The notes under the pieces: model-generated
What the model was told of the DNA's origin: nothing
Seen by the model: the letters and a program-made list of their open reading frames with translations, nothing else
The model's database searches: none
Origin: JBQTJN01 sp052387095
Lineage (GTDB): Bacteria > Pseudomonadota > Alphaproteobacteria > Micavibrionales > Micavibrionaceae
Reading direction: 5' to 3'
DNA length: 64,000 nt
Assembly (NCBI GenBank): GCA_052387095.1
Contig: JBQTJN010000044.1
Coordinates: 1 to 64,000, forward strand
Program-made: the position numbers and the translations under genes
Shown here: positions 32,597 through 39,646 of the stretch, piece by piece
Layout: each line of letters opens with the position of its first letter
Numbering within the stretch: position 1 is the first letter of the stretch

Positions 32597-32803
32597 TTAA
32601 GCGGCTGACTTGAGGTTGGTCGCTGACTGCTTGCCGCGATCGGACTCGACATCGAACGAAATCATTTGTCCTTCTGTCAGTTCACGCATGCCGGCGCGCT
32701 CAACGGCGCTGATGTGAACGAATACATCGTTACCACCGCCCTCGGGCTCGATAAAACCGAAACCTTTTTGTGCATTGAACCATTTTACTTTACCTTGTGG
32801 CAT
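32597..32803 (-). CDS. Cold-shock domain protein (CspA family)
   Basis: 68-residue single cold-shock domain that binds single-stranded RNA/DNA. RNP1 GKVKWFNAQKGFGFI and RNP2 NDVFVHISAV are intact. The ATG at 32803 is preceded by AAGGAGACTAAT, a strong ribosome site; longer frames upstream are not needed. The gap of about 215 bp before the divergent gene at 33019 leaves room for a long 5' leader, with inverted segments near 32840-32870, as in thermoregulated csp mRNAs. Confidence 0.93.
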   Translation of the reverse strand: MPQGKVKWFNAQKGFGFIEPEGGGNDVFVHISAVERAGMRELTEGQMISFDVESDRGKQSATNLKSAA

Positions 32804-33018
32804 ATTAGTCTCCTTGTAGTAGTCGCACTTGTCGTGCATAAAATCCCGTACAACCATTTGTACGAGACCAATCCGAAAAGTAGCGATGTCTTGGAAAAAC
32901 CTAAAAGGTAGAGCAAGTCGAACGTGAAATTTCGAATAGAAAAAGGATAGTAACAGGTTCGGCGGAAATAGCAAGATATTACGCGAATTCCTGTAGAGGA
33001 CTGTTATAACTGTCATAT

Positions 33019-33903
33019 ATGACTCGTTTGAATGCCGACCTGCTGCTTTTCCTGGCCACGCTCCTGTGGGGCACGACATTTATTGCACAGAAACTGGCCC
33101 TGCCTTATGTCGGACCTTATACATATGTCGCAGCGCGCTTCTTCATCTCGATGCTTCTGCTCTTCCCCCTGACGCTCCGGGAGTATCCGAAAATCGCCGC
33201 CTTCAGGAAATCCGTCTCCTTGAGAGACTTGTTCTGGCTGTGCGTGACCTTTAGCGGCGGCGTCATCTTACAGCAGGTCGGTATCGGCGGGACATCTGTG
33301 ACAAACGCAGCATTCCTGACGGGCTTTAGTGTGGTACTCGTTCCGATGATCTGCATATTCATCTATGGCGAGCGCGTATCGCACTGGGTATTCCCTGCGG
33401 CGCTGCTGTCACTGTTCGGAATATTTCTTCTGACCGGCGCGCATCTCGCTGCCATTACGTCCGGTGACTGGTTCGTGCTCGCATGCGCGATTGTCTTCGC
33501 ATTCCACATTGCGCTGGTCGGCCGTATCATGATGAAAACCCCCGCCCCGTTCTGCATTTGTCTCATGCAGTTCAGCGCGGTTTTCTCTGTGTCTTTTATC
33601 CTGGCCTTGTTATTCGAGGATATATCCCTGAACGATCTGCATCGCGCGGCGCTCCCCATTCTCTATGCCGGCGTTCTGTCGGGCGGTGTCGCCTACACGA
33701 TCCAGGTCGTAGTCCAGCGCTACACCCCCGCGTCCGACGCCGGGGTGATTATGTGTACCGAGGCTGTATTCGCCGCCATCGCCGGGGCCCTTATACTGGG
33801 GGAACGACTCGCGCCTATCGCCTATCTCGGTTGCGCAGTCATGGGGCTTGCGATCCTGCTGCTCGAGCTCGGCCCCCATCTCGTCCGCTATTTTAAAAAA
33901 TAA
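33019..33903 (+). CDS. EamA/DMT-family transporter
   Basis: 294-residue integral membrane protein with about ten helices in two EamA halves (about 5-135 and 150-290). Typical motifs are LLLFLATLLWGTTFIAQKLA at the start, and AFLTGFSVVLVPMICIFIYGE closing the first half with AVFAAIAGALILGERLAPIAY in the second. Substrate unknown; family members export metabolites and amino acids. It is monocistronic, divergent from the cold-shock gene and convergent with the aquaporin gene across a shared terminator. Confidence 0.9.
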   Translation: MTRLNADLLLFLATLLWGTTFIAQKLALPYVGPYTYVAARFFISMLLLFPLTLREYPKIAAFRKSVSLRDLFWLCVTFSGGVILQQVGIGGTSVTNAAFLTGFSVVLVPMICIFIYGERVSHWVFPAALLSLFGIFLLTGAHLAAITSGDWFVLACAIVFAFHIALVGRIMMKTPAPFCICLMQFSAVFSVSFILALLFEDISLNDLHRAALPILYAGVLSGGVAYTIQVVVQRYTPASDAGVIMCTEAVFAAIAGALILGERLAPIAYLGCAVMGLAILLLELGPHLVRYFKK

Positions 33904-33930
33904 GGGGCTGATTATCTGGTACAGCCCCTT
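33902..33930. terminator. Bidirectional hairpin terminator
   Basis: AAGGGGCTG (33902-33910) and CAGCCCCTT (33922-33930) form a 9-bp perfect stem between the convergent transporter and aquaporin genes. Confidence 0.75.
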
Positions 33931-33952
33931 AATCATTTATATAAAGTAGCGC

Positions 33953-34534
33953 TTATTCAGTCAGCCACTTGTAAACAGCCATTGCTATGGCTGCACCGAC
34001 CAGCGGGCCGATCAGGTAGCTTAGAGAGAACGAGCCGACGCCAAGAGCGACAGCAGGGTTCAGCATGCCGTTAGAGCCGGCTGCCATGGATATACCAAGC
34101 AACAGGGAGCCGCCGACAGCCAGACCGCTTGCGCCTGGCGATACGCGTCCGCTGGCAACGGCAGCAACGCCGAAGGCAAACACGAAGGTGCCAAGCATTT
34201 CAGAGATCATAACAACCGTATTATCGGCAGCTGCAATATCCGGCATATCGATCAGGAAGTTGGCAATGTGCATCGCTGCAGCAGCGCCGATCAATTGCGC
34301 GGCCCAGTACAGGGCTGCGTCTTTGAGTGCAATTTTCTTGACGACCAGCATACCAAGTGTAATGGCCGGATTAAGGTGCGCACCGGAAATACTGCCCAGC
34401 GTGTAGACGCCAAAGCCCATCGCCAGGGCTGCGAGCACAGGCGCTGCGACCGGAAAGCCGGTTGCGCCCATAGCGAAGCTGACCGCAAGTGTAAGTAATA
34501 ACGTGCCTAAAAATTCTGCAAGATAATGTTTCAT
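33953..34534 (-). CDS. MIP-family channel (aquaporin-like)
   Basis: 193-residue channel protein, slightly short for the family, with six hydrophobic segments and two half-helices carrying NPA motifs: GAHLNPAITLG near residue 54 and NGMLNPAVALG near 158. The start MKHYLAEFLGTLLLTLAV is typical of MIP channels. Water versus small-solute selectivity cannot be decided here. AAAGGGGATTC before the ATG is a good ribosome site. The AT-rich 34535-34732 upstream probably holds its promoter. Confidence 0.88.
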   Translation of the reverse strand: MKHYLAEFLGTLLLTLAVSFAMGATGFPVAAPVLAALAMGFGVYTLGSISGAHLNPAITLGMLVVKKIALKDAALYWAAQLIGAAAAMHIANFLIDMPDIAAADNTVVMISEMLGTFVFAFGVAAVASGRVSPGASGLAVGGSLLLGISMAAGSNGMLNPAVALGVGSFSLSYLIGPLVGAAIAMAVYKWLTE

Positions 34535-34732
34535 AAAAGAATCCCCTTTGATTTTTGAGAAAAAAAGAACTTGGAAGGAAAGATATAGAAGAGAGAAATG
34601 GGCTGAATTGCCCGGAGGTAAGAATATTATAAATTGAAACGCGATCTGAAAAAAGCTCTTTTTATAAAAGGTTAACGAACCGGATCCTCTCTCTAAGCGT
34701 TAATAGTCGGAAAGCAATGAAGGGAACTGAAA

Positions 34733-34819
34733 ATGGTCGATATGCAGGCATGTAAAGTGTGCGGCGCAGTAATTGTCGAGGGATCGGTAATCTGCCCCAA
34801 ATGTAACAATAAGAATTAA
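34733..34819 (+). CDS. 28-residue zinc-ribbon mini-protein
   Basis: MVDMQACKVCGAVIVEGSVI continues with CPKCNNKN and a TAA stop. Two CxxC knuckles (Cys7, Cys10 and Cys21, Cys24) separated by ten residues form a minimal zinc ribbon. AAGGGA lies about 9 nt before the ATG. The upstream region (34535-34732) is AT-rich and could carry promoters in both directions. It is close in layout to zinc-ribbon ends of larger proteins but here appears as a complete ORF. Function unknown; nucleic-acid or protein binding is plausible. Confidence 0.6.
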   Translation: MVDMQACKVCGAVIVEGSVICPKCNNKN

Positions 34820-34829
34820 GGAATCGGAT

Positions 34830-35834
34830 TTAAATTAATTTCCGCGCCACCAGTTCATCCTTGAGATAAGCGTAATAGATCGGCGCGGCGACGAGGCCGG
34901 CAATGCCGAAGCTGGCTTCCATGATAATCATGGAAATCAAGATCTCCCACGCGCGCGCGCGGATCTGGAATCCGATGATGCGCGCATTCATAAAATATTC
35001 CAGCTTATGAATAAACACAAGATAGATGAGCGAGCCAACGGCCGCCATCGGCGACACGCTCAGCGCAATCAGGAAAATAACGGTGTTGGAAATCAGGTTG
35101 CCGATGATGGGCAGCAGCCCTGCAAAGAACGTCACCGCGATCATGGTTTTGGTCAAAGGCAATGCAGTCCCCATGATCGGTAGAATTCCGGCGAGGAAAA
35201 TAGCCGTCAGCAGCGTGTTCAACGCGGATATGCGGATCTGCGAAAAAACAATCCGGCGGAAGGCATTGTTGAAAAACACAACGCGCTCGCGGATCGATTG
35301 CGCCAGCGGCCCATGCGGTGTTCTGAAAGCAGGGCTGAGCGCAACCATGCCGCCGATAATCATGCCGACCACCAGGTGAAAAATAAAGATCCCGGCATCC
35401 TTGCCGAATATGCGTAGATCCTGTGCATTTTCACGCAGCCAGGTCGCGGCGACGACCTGCCACTCTTCAATATTGGCGGGCAAATGTTCCTGCACCCAGA
35501 CCGGCAGGTGGCTGCGGCCCGTGTCAACAACATCGGCCATGCGTTGCAGGAGGAGCGTGATACTTTCCGGCCCATCCATCACCTGCGAGGCAAAGACCCC
35601 GATGCCGAGCCCGAAAGCCGAAAGAACAACGACAGCAATCAGAAAAAGAATGAGCGCCCTGCCCGCAAGCGGCGCAAATTTGGCACGTACCAGCATGTTT
35701 CCGCCAAAAACTGTCAGCTGGTAAATCAGGAAGCCGGCCAGCAAAGCGGGCAGCAAGCCGAGATATAAAGTCAGCAGCAGCGTCAGCAATGTCAAGATCT
35801 GCGTAAACAAATAAAGGCGGTTTGTTTCAATCAT
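34830..35834 (-). CDS. AI-2E family transporter
   Basis: 334-residue membrane protein with about seven to eight helices in the family layout: two N-terminal pairs, a central soluble stretch (about 95-155), then a cluster of C-terminal helices including PIIGNLISNTVIFLIAL and MIIMEASFGIAGLVAAPIYYAYLKDEL at the end. Members include autoinducer-2 exporters and Na+/H+ antiporter-like proteins; the substrate is not inferable. ATG 35834 (MIETNRLYLF) is preferred because the longer frame starts inside the U-run of the upstream gene's terminator. Confidence 0.85.
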   Translation of the reverse strand: MIETNRLYLFTQILTLLTLLLTLYLGLLPALLAGFLIYQLTVFGGNMLVRAKFAPLAGRALILFLIAVVVLSAFGLGIGVFASQVMDGPESITLLLQRMADVVDTGRSHLPVWVQEHLPANIEEWQVVAATWLRENAQDLRIFGKDAGIFIFHLVVGMIIGGMVALSPAFRTPHGPLAQSIRERVVFFNNAFRRIVFSQIRISALNTLLTAIFLAGILPIMGTALPLTKTMIAVTFFAGLLPIIGNLISNTVIFLIALSVSPMAAVGSLIYLVFIHKLEYFMNARIIGFQIRARAWEILISMIIMEASFGIAGLVAAPIYYAYLKDELVARKLI

Positions 35835-35888
35835 GGGCGTAGTCTGCCTTAAGCGCAAGATTTTCTCAAGGGTTCGCGGTAGCTCCAT

Positions 35889-35915
35889 AAAAAAACCCCC
35901 TGTTAAAGGGGGCTT
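35889..35915 (-). terminator. Rho-independent terminator
   Basis: On the minus strand AGCCCCC...GGGGG is followed by seven T residues. It terminates the single-helix membrane protein gene just upstream and rules out the longer start of the AI-2E transporter. Confidence 0.85.
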
Positions 35916-35933
35916 TCTAAGTGTACGATTTTA

Positions 35934-36254
35934 TTATTCGGCCGCTGTTTCTCTGGTTGTTTCAGTTTTGAAAGTAGCTGAACTGTCATCCGTACTGAGT
36001 GTGCGCTCTTGCGAGTTTGTTTCCGTGTTTGTCGCAGCAGCATTGTCATTATCATTATCGGGCGTAATAATGTTAGTTGTGGAAGTTGTAGTACCGGCAG
36101 CAGGCTCAACCATGCTATCAATTTTCCCGTTATTGCCCATGTAGATAAAACCGAAAATCAGAGCAAGAACGACAAGTCCGCCCACAATAAAGTAAAGCGT
36201 ATTATTGCCATCCGAATTATTGTTCGGACCTGGGTTATTTATATAGTCAGCCAT
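35934..36254 (-). CDS. Small single-helix membrane protein, 106 aa
   Basis: Unrecognised. A short Asn/Gly-rich N terminus (MADYINNPGPNNNSDGNN), one membrane helix at about 20-41 (LYFIVGGLVVLALIFGFIYM), then a Thr/Asn/Asp/Glu-rich tail of about 60 residues, probably disordered and outside the membrane. AAAGGA lies upstream of the ATG and a clear terminator follows. It looks AT-richer than the housekeeping genes. Possibly an envelope-stress or structural small protein, without evidence for a specific role. Confidence 0.65.
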   Translation of the reverse strand: MADYINNPGPNNNSDGNNTLYFIVGGLVVLALIFGFIYMGNNGKIDSMVEPAAGTTTSTTNIITPDNDNDNAAATNTETNSQERTLSTDDSSATFKTETTRETAAE

Positions 36255-36409
36255 GTTAAAAATCCTTTCATAAAATGATAATGTATATGAATAAACGTCT
36301 GGTTTAAAAAAAAGTTCACTTTAAGTAAAATTAAATATTATGATCGCGAAATTACTACTTTTTATTGAATTTTTAATGCTTTGCGTAGTATTATCGATGG
36401 TAATTATAA

Positions 36410-36628
36410 CTTGGCGGCGCGCGCCCAACCGAGTGCGTTAAAATCATCGCCAGCGCGATTGTCTTTGCCTATGCACACGTGTTGTTCGTCAATCCCGTCG
36501 CCCCGGTTTTCAGTTTCCCCGGCGACCTGATTTTTGCCCGCACCTTTGCAAAGCACCGCTCGCTGGCGCTTGTTACCATCGGGCACGGCCTCTACGGCAA
36601 CCTGCTGTTTTTGAATAGAATTGAGTAG
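36410..36628 (+). pseudogene. C-terminal remnant of a CPBP (CAAX-protease-like) membrane protein
   Basis: An open frame without a start codon reads ...KIIASAIVFAYAHVLFVNP...RSLALVTIGHGLYGNLLF and stops at 36626-36628. This matches the last third of CPBP intramembrane proteases: the FxxxH motif (FAYAH) and the final HGLYGN are present. The EExxxR catalytic segment and everything before it are missing; a TAA lies directly upstream in frame. About 72 of the usual 220-280 residues remain. Confidence 0.7.
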
Positions 36629-36679
36629 ATATTTCTACGACAAAGCCGTTAATATTTCAATAATATATTAACAAAAGTA

Positions 36680-36944
36680 GTGTTAAATTCTGCGGATAAA
36701 CGAGACAGACGCCCCCCATTTTGAAGAAGTTCAACCGGAAAACATCAATGCAGTTGTTCCGCTGCTTGAATCGGCAAATTTGAGAATAGAAGTCAGGGGT
36801 TTGAGAAGGCAATTGGAAGAATTAAATGTAAGAGAAAATAAAGCATTCGATGAACCTGCGGAGCACCAAGAAGGTGGTGGTAGGGACAAAATTTTATTTG
36901 AAAAGCAATCTTCAGGTGAAGATATCGGATTGACTAACCCTTAA
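36680..36944 (+). pseudogene. Frameshifted ORF with coiled-coil-like content
   Basis: A 14-codon frame opening at GTG 36680 ends at TGA 36722. An overlapping frame, open from 36687 to TAA 36942-36944 with no ATG, reads as a charged helical protein (VVPLLESANLRIEVRGLRRQ, then LEELNVRENKAFDEPAEHQE). A single-base change in the C6 run at 36712-36717 would join them into about 88 residues. It may be a recent frameshift, a programmed slip or an assembly error. It ends convergently, overlapping mntR by 11 bp. No family is recognised. Confidence 0.4.
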
Positions 36945-37377
36945 CTTTCTTCTTAATAAATCTTTGAAACGCTCTCAGGGTTTCCTCGCTGACATGATGC
37001 TCGACGCCTTCCGCGTCCACTTCCGCCGTCCTGCGGCTGACCCCGATAGCCAGCAGGAATTCCAGCACGATGAGATGGCGCTTCTTGCAGGCTGTTGCCA
37101 TTTCCCTCCCCTCCGGCGTAAGGAACAAGGCGCGGTAAGGCTCACTATTGACCAGCCCTTCCCGCTTCAGGCGCGCAACCACTTTATTAACGGTGGCATT
37201 GGATACACCAAACCGTTCGGCCAGGTCGACAATCCGCGCCTCGCCCTTCGTCTCAATCAGGTCGGCGATCAATTCGACATAATCTTCGGCGGTCTCAGAT
37301 TGATGCGCCTCGCGCACGCGTTCGAATCCTGCAACCTGCTGTCGCACCTCGGCCAGATATTTAATGGAACTTTTCAT
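36934..37377 (-). CDS. mntR: Manganese-responsive regulator MntR (DtxR family)
   Basis: 147 residues: N-terminal winged helix (ARIVDLAERFGVSNATVNKVVARLKREGLV) and a helical metal-binding/dimer domain with conserved acidic and His positions (ETAEDYVELIADLIE; VDAEGVEHHVSEETL). The length matches MntR, without the C-terminal SH3 of long DtxR proteins. It is divergent from mntH, whose expression it probably represses in high Mn. ATG 37377 has no ribosome site and begins about one base after the predicted transcription start, so the mRNA may be leaderless. Confidence 0.9.
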   Translation of the reverse strand: MKSSIKYLAEVRQQVAGFERVREAHQSETAEDYVELIADLIETKGEARIVDLAERFGVSNATVNKVVARLKREGLVNSEPYRALFLTPEGREMATACKKRHLIVLEFLLAIGVSRRTAEVDAEGVEHHVSEETLRAFQRFIKKKVKG

Positions 37378-37384
37378 GTCTTTT

Positions 37385-37413
37385 TTTATATTATAAGTAG
37401 AACCTTTTGTCAA
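37385..37413 (-). promoter_or_regulatory. mntR promoter with overlapping palindrome
   Basis: Minus-strand TTGACA (37413-37408), 17-nt spacer, TATAAA (37390-37385). The start point falls at about 37378, next to ATG 37377. A perfect palindrome CTTTTG-T-CAAAAG (37404-37416) covers the -35 box and is a candidate operator, possibly for MntR itself. Confidence 0.6.
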
Positions 37414-37418
37414 AAGTA

Positions 37419-37447
37419 TTGCCAAAGCTAAACTTTGATGCTAAGAC
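37419..37447 (+). promoter_or_regulatory. Probable mntH promoter with inverted repeat
   Basis: TTGCCA (37419-37424), 17-nt spacer, TAAGAC (37442-37447), with ATG 37455 seven nt further and no ribosome site. CAAAG-CTAAA-CTTTG (about 37423-37437) lies in the spacer and could be an MntR operator. Weaker than the mntR promoter. Confidence 0.45.
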
Positions 37448-37454
37448 TACAAAT

Positions 37455-38768
37455 ATGGACCAGAACACCTCTACGACCATCAGCCTTGCGGAAGTATACC
37501 GCACCGTGAAAATCCCTGCAGGCCCCGGTTTTTGGCGCAAGATGTTCGCCTTCGCCGGTCCCGGCTATCTCGTCGCCGTCGGTTATATGGACCCCGGTAA
37601 CTGGGCGACCGATATCGCTGGCGGTTCGGCATTCGGCTATACCCTCCTTTCCGTCATCATGATTTCCAACCTGATGGCGATTTTGCTTCAATCTTTAAGT
37701 GTGCGTCTCGGCATCGGCGCCGGGCTCGATCTCGCGCAGGCCTGTCGCCGCAATTATCCGAAACCGGTCAGCTTCGCGCTCTGGATTCTCTGCGAAATCG
37801 CGATCTGCGCCTGCGATCTTGCGGAAATTATCGGCACCGCGATTGCGCTCAATCTGCTGTTCGGAATGCCGCTGGTGCTTGGTGTCTGCCTCACGGCACT
37901 CGACACACTCCTGATATTATTCCTGCAAACCCGGGGCTTTCGTTATCTCGAGGCTTTTATTTTCGCACTCATGATCATTATTGGCGGCTGCTTCGCCGTG
38001 GAAATAGCTCTTGCCCAGCCTGAACTCGGTGCAGTATTGCGCGGTTATATTCCAAACGCGGAAATCATCAGCAACCCGGCCATGCTCTATATTGCCATCG
38101 GCATTCTCGGTGCCACCGTCATGCCGCATAATCTCTATCTGCATTCCGCGATCGTAAAGACGCGCGACTACGGCGAAGATACAGTTTCGCGGCGCGAGGC
38201 GATCAAATTCGCCACCATTGATTCCACCGTCGCGCTGATGTTCGCGCTCTTTATCAATTCCGCCATTCTCATTCTCGGCGCCGCTGTTTTCCACCAGGCC
38301 GGCATGTTCGAAGTCGCCGAGATCCAGGATGCGCATAAGCTTCTCGCGCCCCTGCTCGGCGCCGGGTTCGCCAGCACGCTCTTTGCTCTCGCGCTCCTTG
38401 CCTCAGGCCAGAACTCAACCATCACGGCCACCCTCGCCGGCCAGATCGTGATGGAAGGTTTTCTTGAGATTCGCCTGCCGCCCTGGATGCGCCGCCTTAT
38501 CACCCGCCTGATCGCCATTGTCCCGGCCGTCATTGTCGCGGCTTTATATGGAGAGAGCGGCACGGCCAAGCTTCTCGTCCTCTCGCAGGTCATTCTGAGC
38601 CTCCAGCTTCCCTTCGCGGTGATTCCTTTGGTCCAGTTCACCTCCAGCCGCAAACTCATGGGATCCCTGCGGACGAAGCTGCCTCTTACCCTGCTGGCAT
38701 GGTTCGTGGCTTTGGTTATTATCGCTTTGAATCTTAAGCTGCTTTTCGACTTTTTTATCGGCTCTTAA
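37455..38768 (+). CDS. mntH: Nramp-family Mn2+/Fe2+ transporter MntH
   Basis: 437-residue proton-coupled divalent metal importer with about eleven helices. The key metal site in helix 1 is DPGNWATDIAGGSAFGYTLL, and helix 6 carries MPHNLYLHSAIVKTR. The N-terminal motif GPGYLVAVGYMDPGN is classic Nramp. The ATG at 37455 is preferred because an upstream in-frame TTG lies over the divergent promoter region. It is controlled with mntR across a 77-bp intergenic region. Confidence 0.95.
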   Translation: MDQNTSTTISLAEVYRTVKIPAGPGFWRKMFAFAGPGYLVAVGYMDPGNWATDIAGGSAFGYTLLSVIMISNLMAILLQSLSVRLGIGAGLDLAQACRRNYPKPVSFALWILCEIAICACDLAEIIGTAIALNLLFGMPLVLGVCLTALDTLLILFLQTRGFRYLEAFIFALMIIIGGCFAVEIALAQPELGAVLRGYIPNAEIISNPAMLYIAIGILGATVMPHNLYLHSAIVKTRDYGEDTVSRREAIKFATIDSTVALMFALFINSAILILGAAVFHQAGMFEVAEIQDAHKLLAPLLGAGFASTLFALALLASGQNSTITATLAGQIVMEGFLEIRLPPWMRRLITRLIAIVPAVIVAALYGESGTAKLLVLSQVILSLQLPFAVIPLVQFTSSRKLMGSLRTKLPLTLLAWFVALVIIALNLKLLFDFFIGS

Positions 38769-38808
38769 ATAACTGAAAACATTGATTTTATGGCCGATTC
38801 CATATTTC

Positions 38809-38836
38809 TTGACACCCAAAAACAACAGTGTATAGT
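38809..38836 (+). promoter_or_regulatory. rplU promoter
   Basis: TTGACA (38809-38814), 16-nt spacer, TATAGT (38831-38836). Strong match, as expected for ribosomal protein genes. Transcription would start near 38843, giving a leader of about 80 nt. Confidence 0.7.
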
Positions 38837-38840
38837 GCGC

Positions 38841-38881
38841 CCCTGCTCGAAATAAGCGCTTAAAAGCGGCCTCTCACAGGG
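38841..38881 (+). promoter_or_regulatory. Structured rplU leader
   Basis: CCCCTG (38841-38846) pairs with CAGGGG (38876-38881), enclosing a smaller GCGCTT/AAGCGG-like segment. This could be an L21 autoregulatory leader, known in other bacteria but not verifiable here. Confidence 0.4.
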
Positions 38882-38925
38882 GTGTAGTGAGCAAAACGGG
38901 ATAAACAAAACCAGGAAATTGAACG

Positions 38926-39240
38926 ATGTTTGCGGTTATCAAGACGGGCGGAAAACAATACAAAGTCCAAAAGAACGACAAGATCAAGGTTGCGTTGCTT
39001 GACGCCAAGGAAGGCGATACTATAACGCTCGGTGAAGTTCTGTTCTTCAACGACGGCAAAGCCTCCACAATCGGCGCACCGCTCGTTAAGGGCGCCAGCG
39101 TGATTGCCAAGGTCCTGCGCCAGACGCGTGATAAAAAGGTCGTGATCTTCAAGAAGAAGCGCCGCCAGAACTACCGCCGTAAAAACGGCCACCGTCAGGA
39201 CATTAGCATCATCCAGATTACGGACATTAAAGCGGCTTAA
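38926..39240 (+). CDS. rplU: Ribosomal protein bL21
   Basis: 104 residues of the 50S subunit. It begins MFAVIKTGGKQYKVQKNDKI and carries the KKVVIFKKKRRQNYRRKNGHR region that contacts 23S rRNA, followed by a short C-terminal ITDIKAA. First gene of the conserved rplU-rpmA-obgE-proB operon. Confidence 0.98.
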   Translation: MFAVIKTGGKQYKVQKNDKIKVALLDAKEGDTITLGEVLFFNDGKASTIGAPLVKGASVIAKVLRQTRDKKVVIFKKKRRQNYRRKNGHRQDISIIQITDIKAA

Positions 39241-39268
39241 ATCGCTTAGACATTGTTAGGAGCACAAA

Positions 39269-39559
39269 ATGGCACAGAAAAAAGCAGGCGGCAGTTCCAG
39301 AAACGGACGCGATTCAGCAGGTAGACGCCTCGGTGTTAAACGCTACGGCGGCCAGCACATCCTCGCCGGTAACATCATCGTCCGCCAGCGCGGCACGAAA
39401 TACCGTCCCGGCAAGAATGTCGGCATGGGCAAGGACCACACGATTTTCGCCCTTCTCGATGGACAGGTTCTGTTCTCGAAAGGCCCGAACGGCAAACCGG
39501 TTGTGAATATCGTTCCGGCGAACGGTAACGCCGCCGCGCAACAGCAAGCTGCCGAATAA
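39269..39559 (+). CDS. rpmA: Ribosomal protein bL27
   Basis: 96 residues. MAQKKAGGSSRNGRDSAGRR is the conserved N terminus that reaches the peptidyl-transferase centre. The C-terminal AANGNAAAQQQAAE is a low-complexity tail. GTTAGGAGCAC provides the ribosome site. 28 bp after rplU. Confidence 0.98.
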   Translation: MAQKKAGGSSRNGRDSAGRRLGVKRYGGQHILAGNIIVRQRGTKYRPGKNVGMGKDHTIFALLDGQVLFSKGPNGKPVVNIVPANGNAAAQQQAAE

Positions 39560-39570
39560 ATAGAATTCCC

Positions 39571-39641
39571 GAATCTCAGAATCTCAGAATCTCGGAAATG
39601 AAGTTATTCTGAGATTACGAGATTCCGACACTCTGAGATTC
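39571..39641. repeat. Cluster of five GANTC sites in an inverted, 8-bp-periodic repeat
   Basis: GAATC at 39571, 39579 and 39587 (exact 8-bp period, GAATCTCA units), then GATTC at 39621 and 39637 in the inverted arm. The region can fold back on itself. All five are CcrM methylation targets and fill the rpmA-obgE gap. Confidence 0.75.
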
Positions 39642-39646
39642 CGACA

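Noticed and set aside
39571..39591. Short CRISPR-like array
   Set aside because: The three 8-bp units have no spacers; this is a short tandem repeat of GANTC sites, and no cas genes are present.
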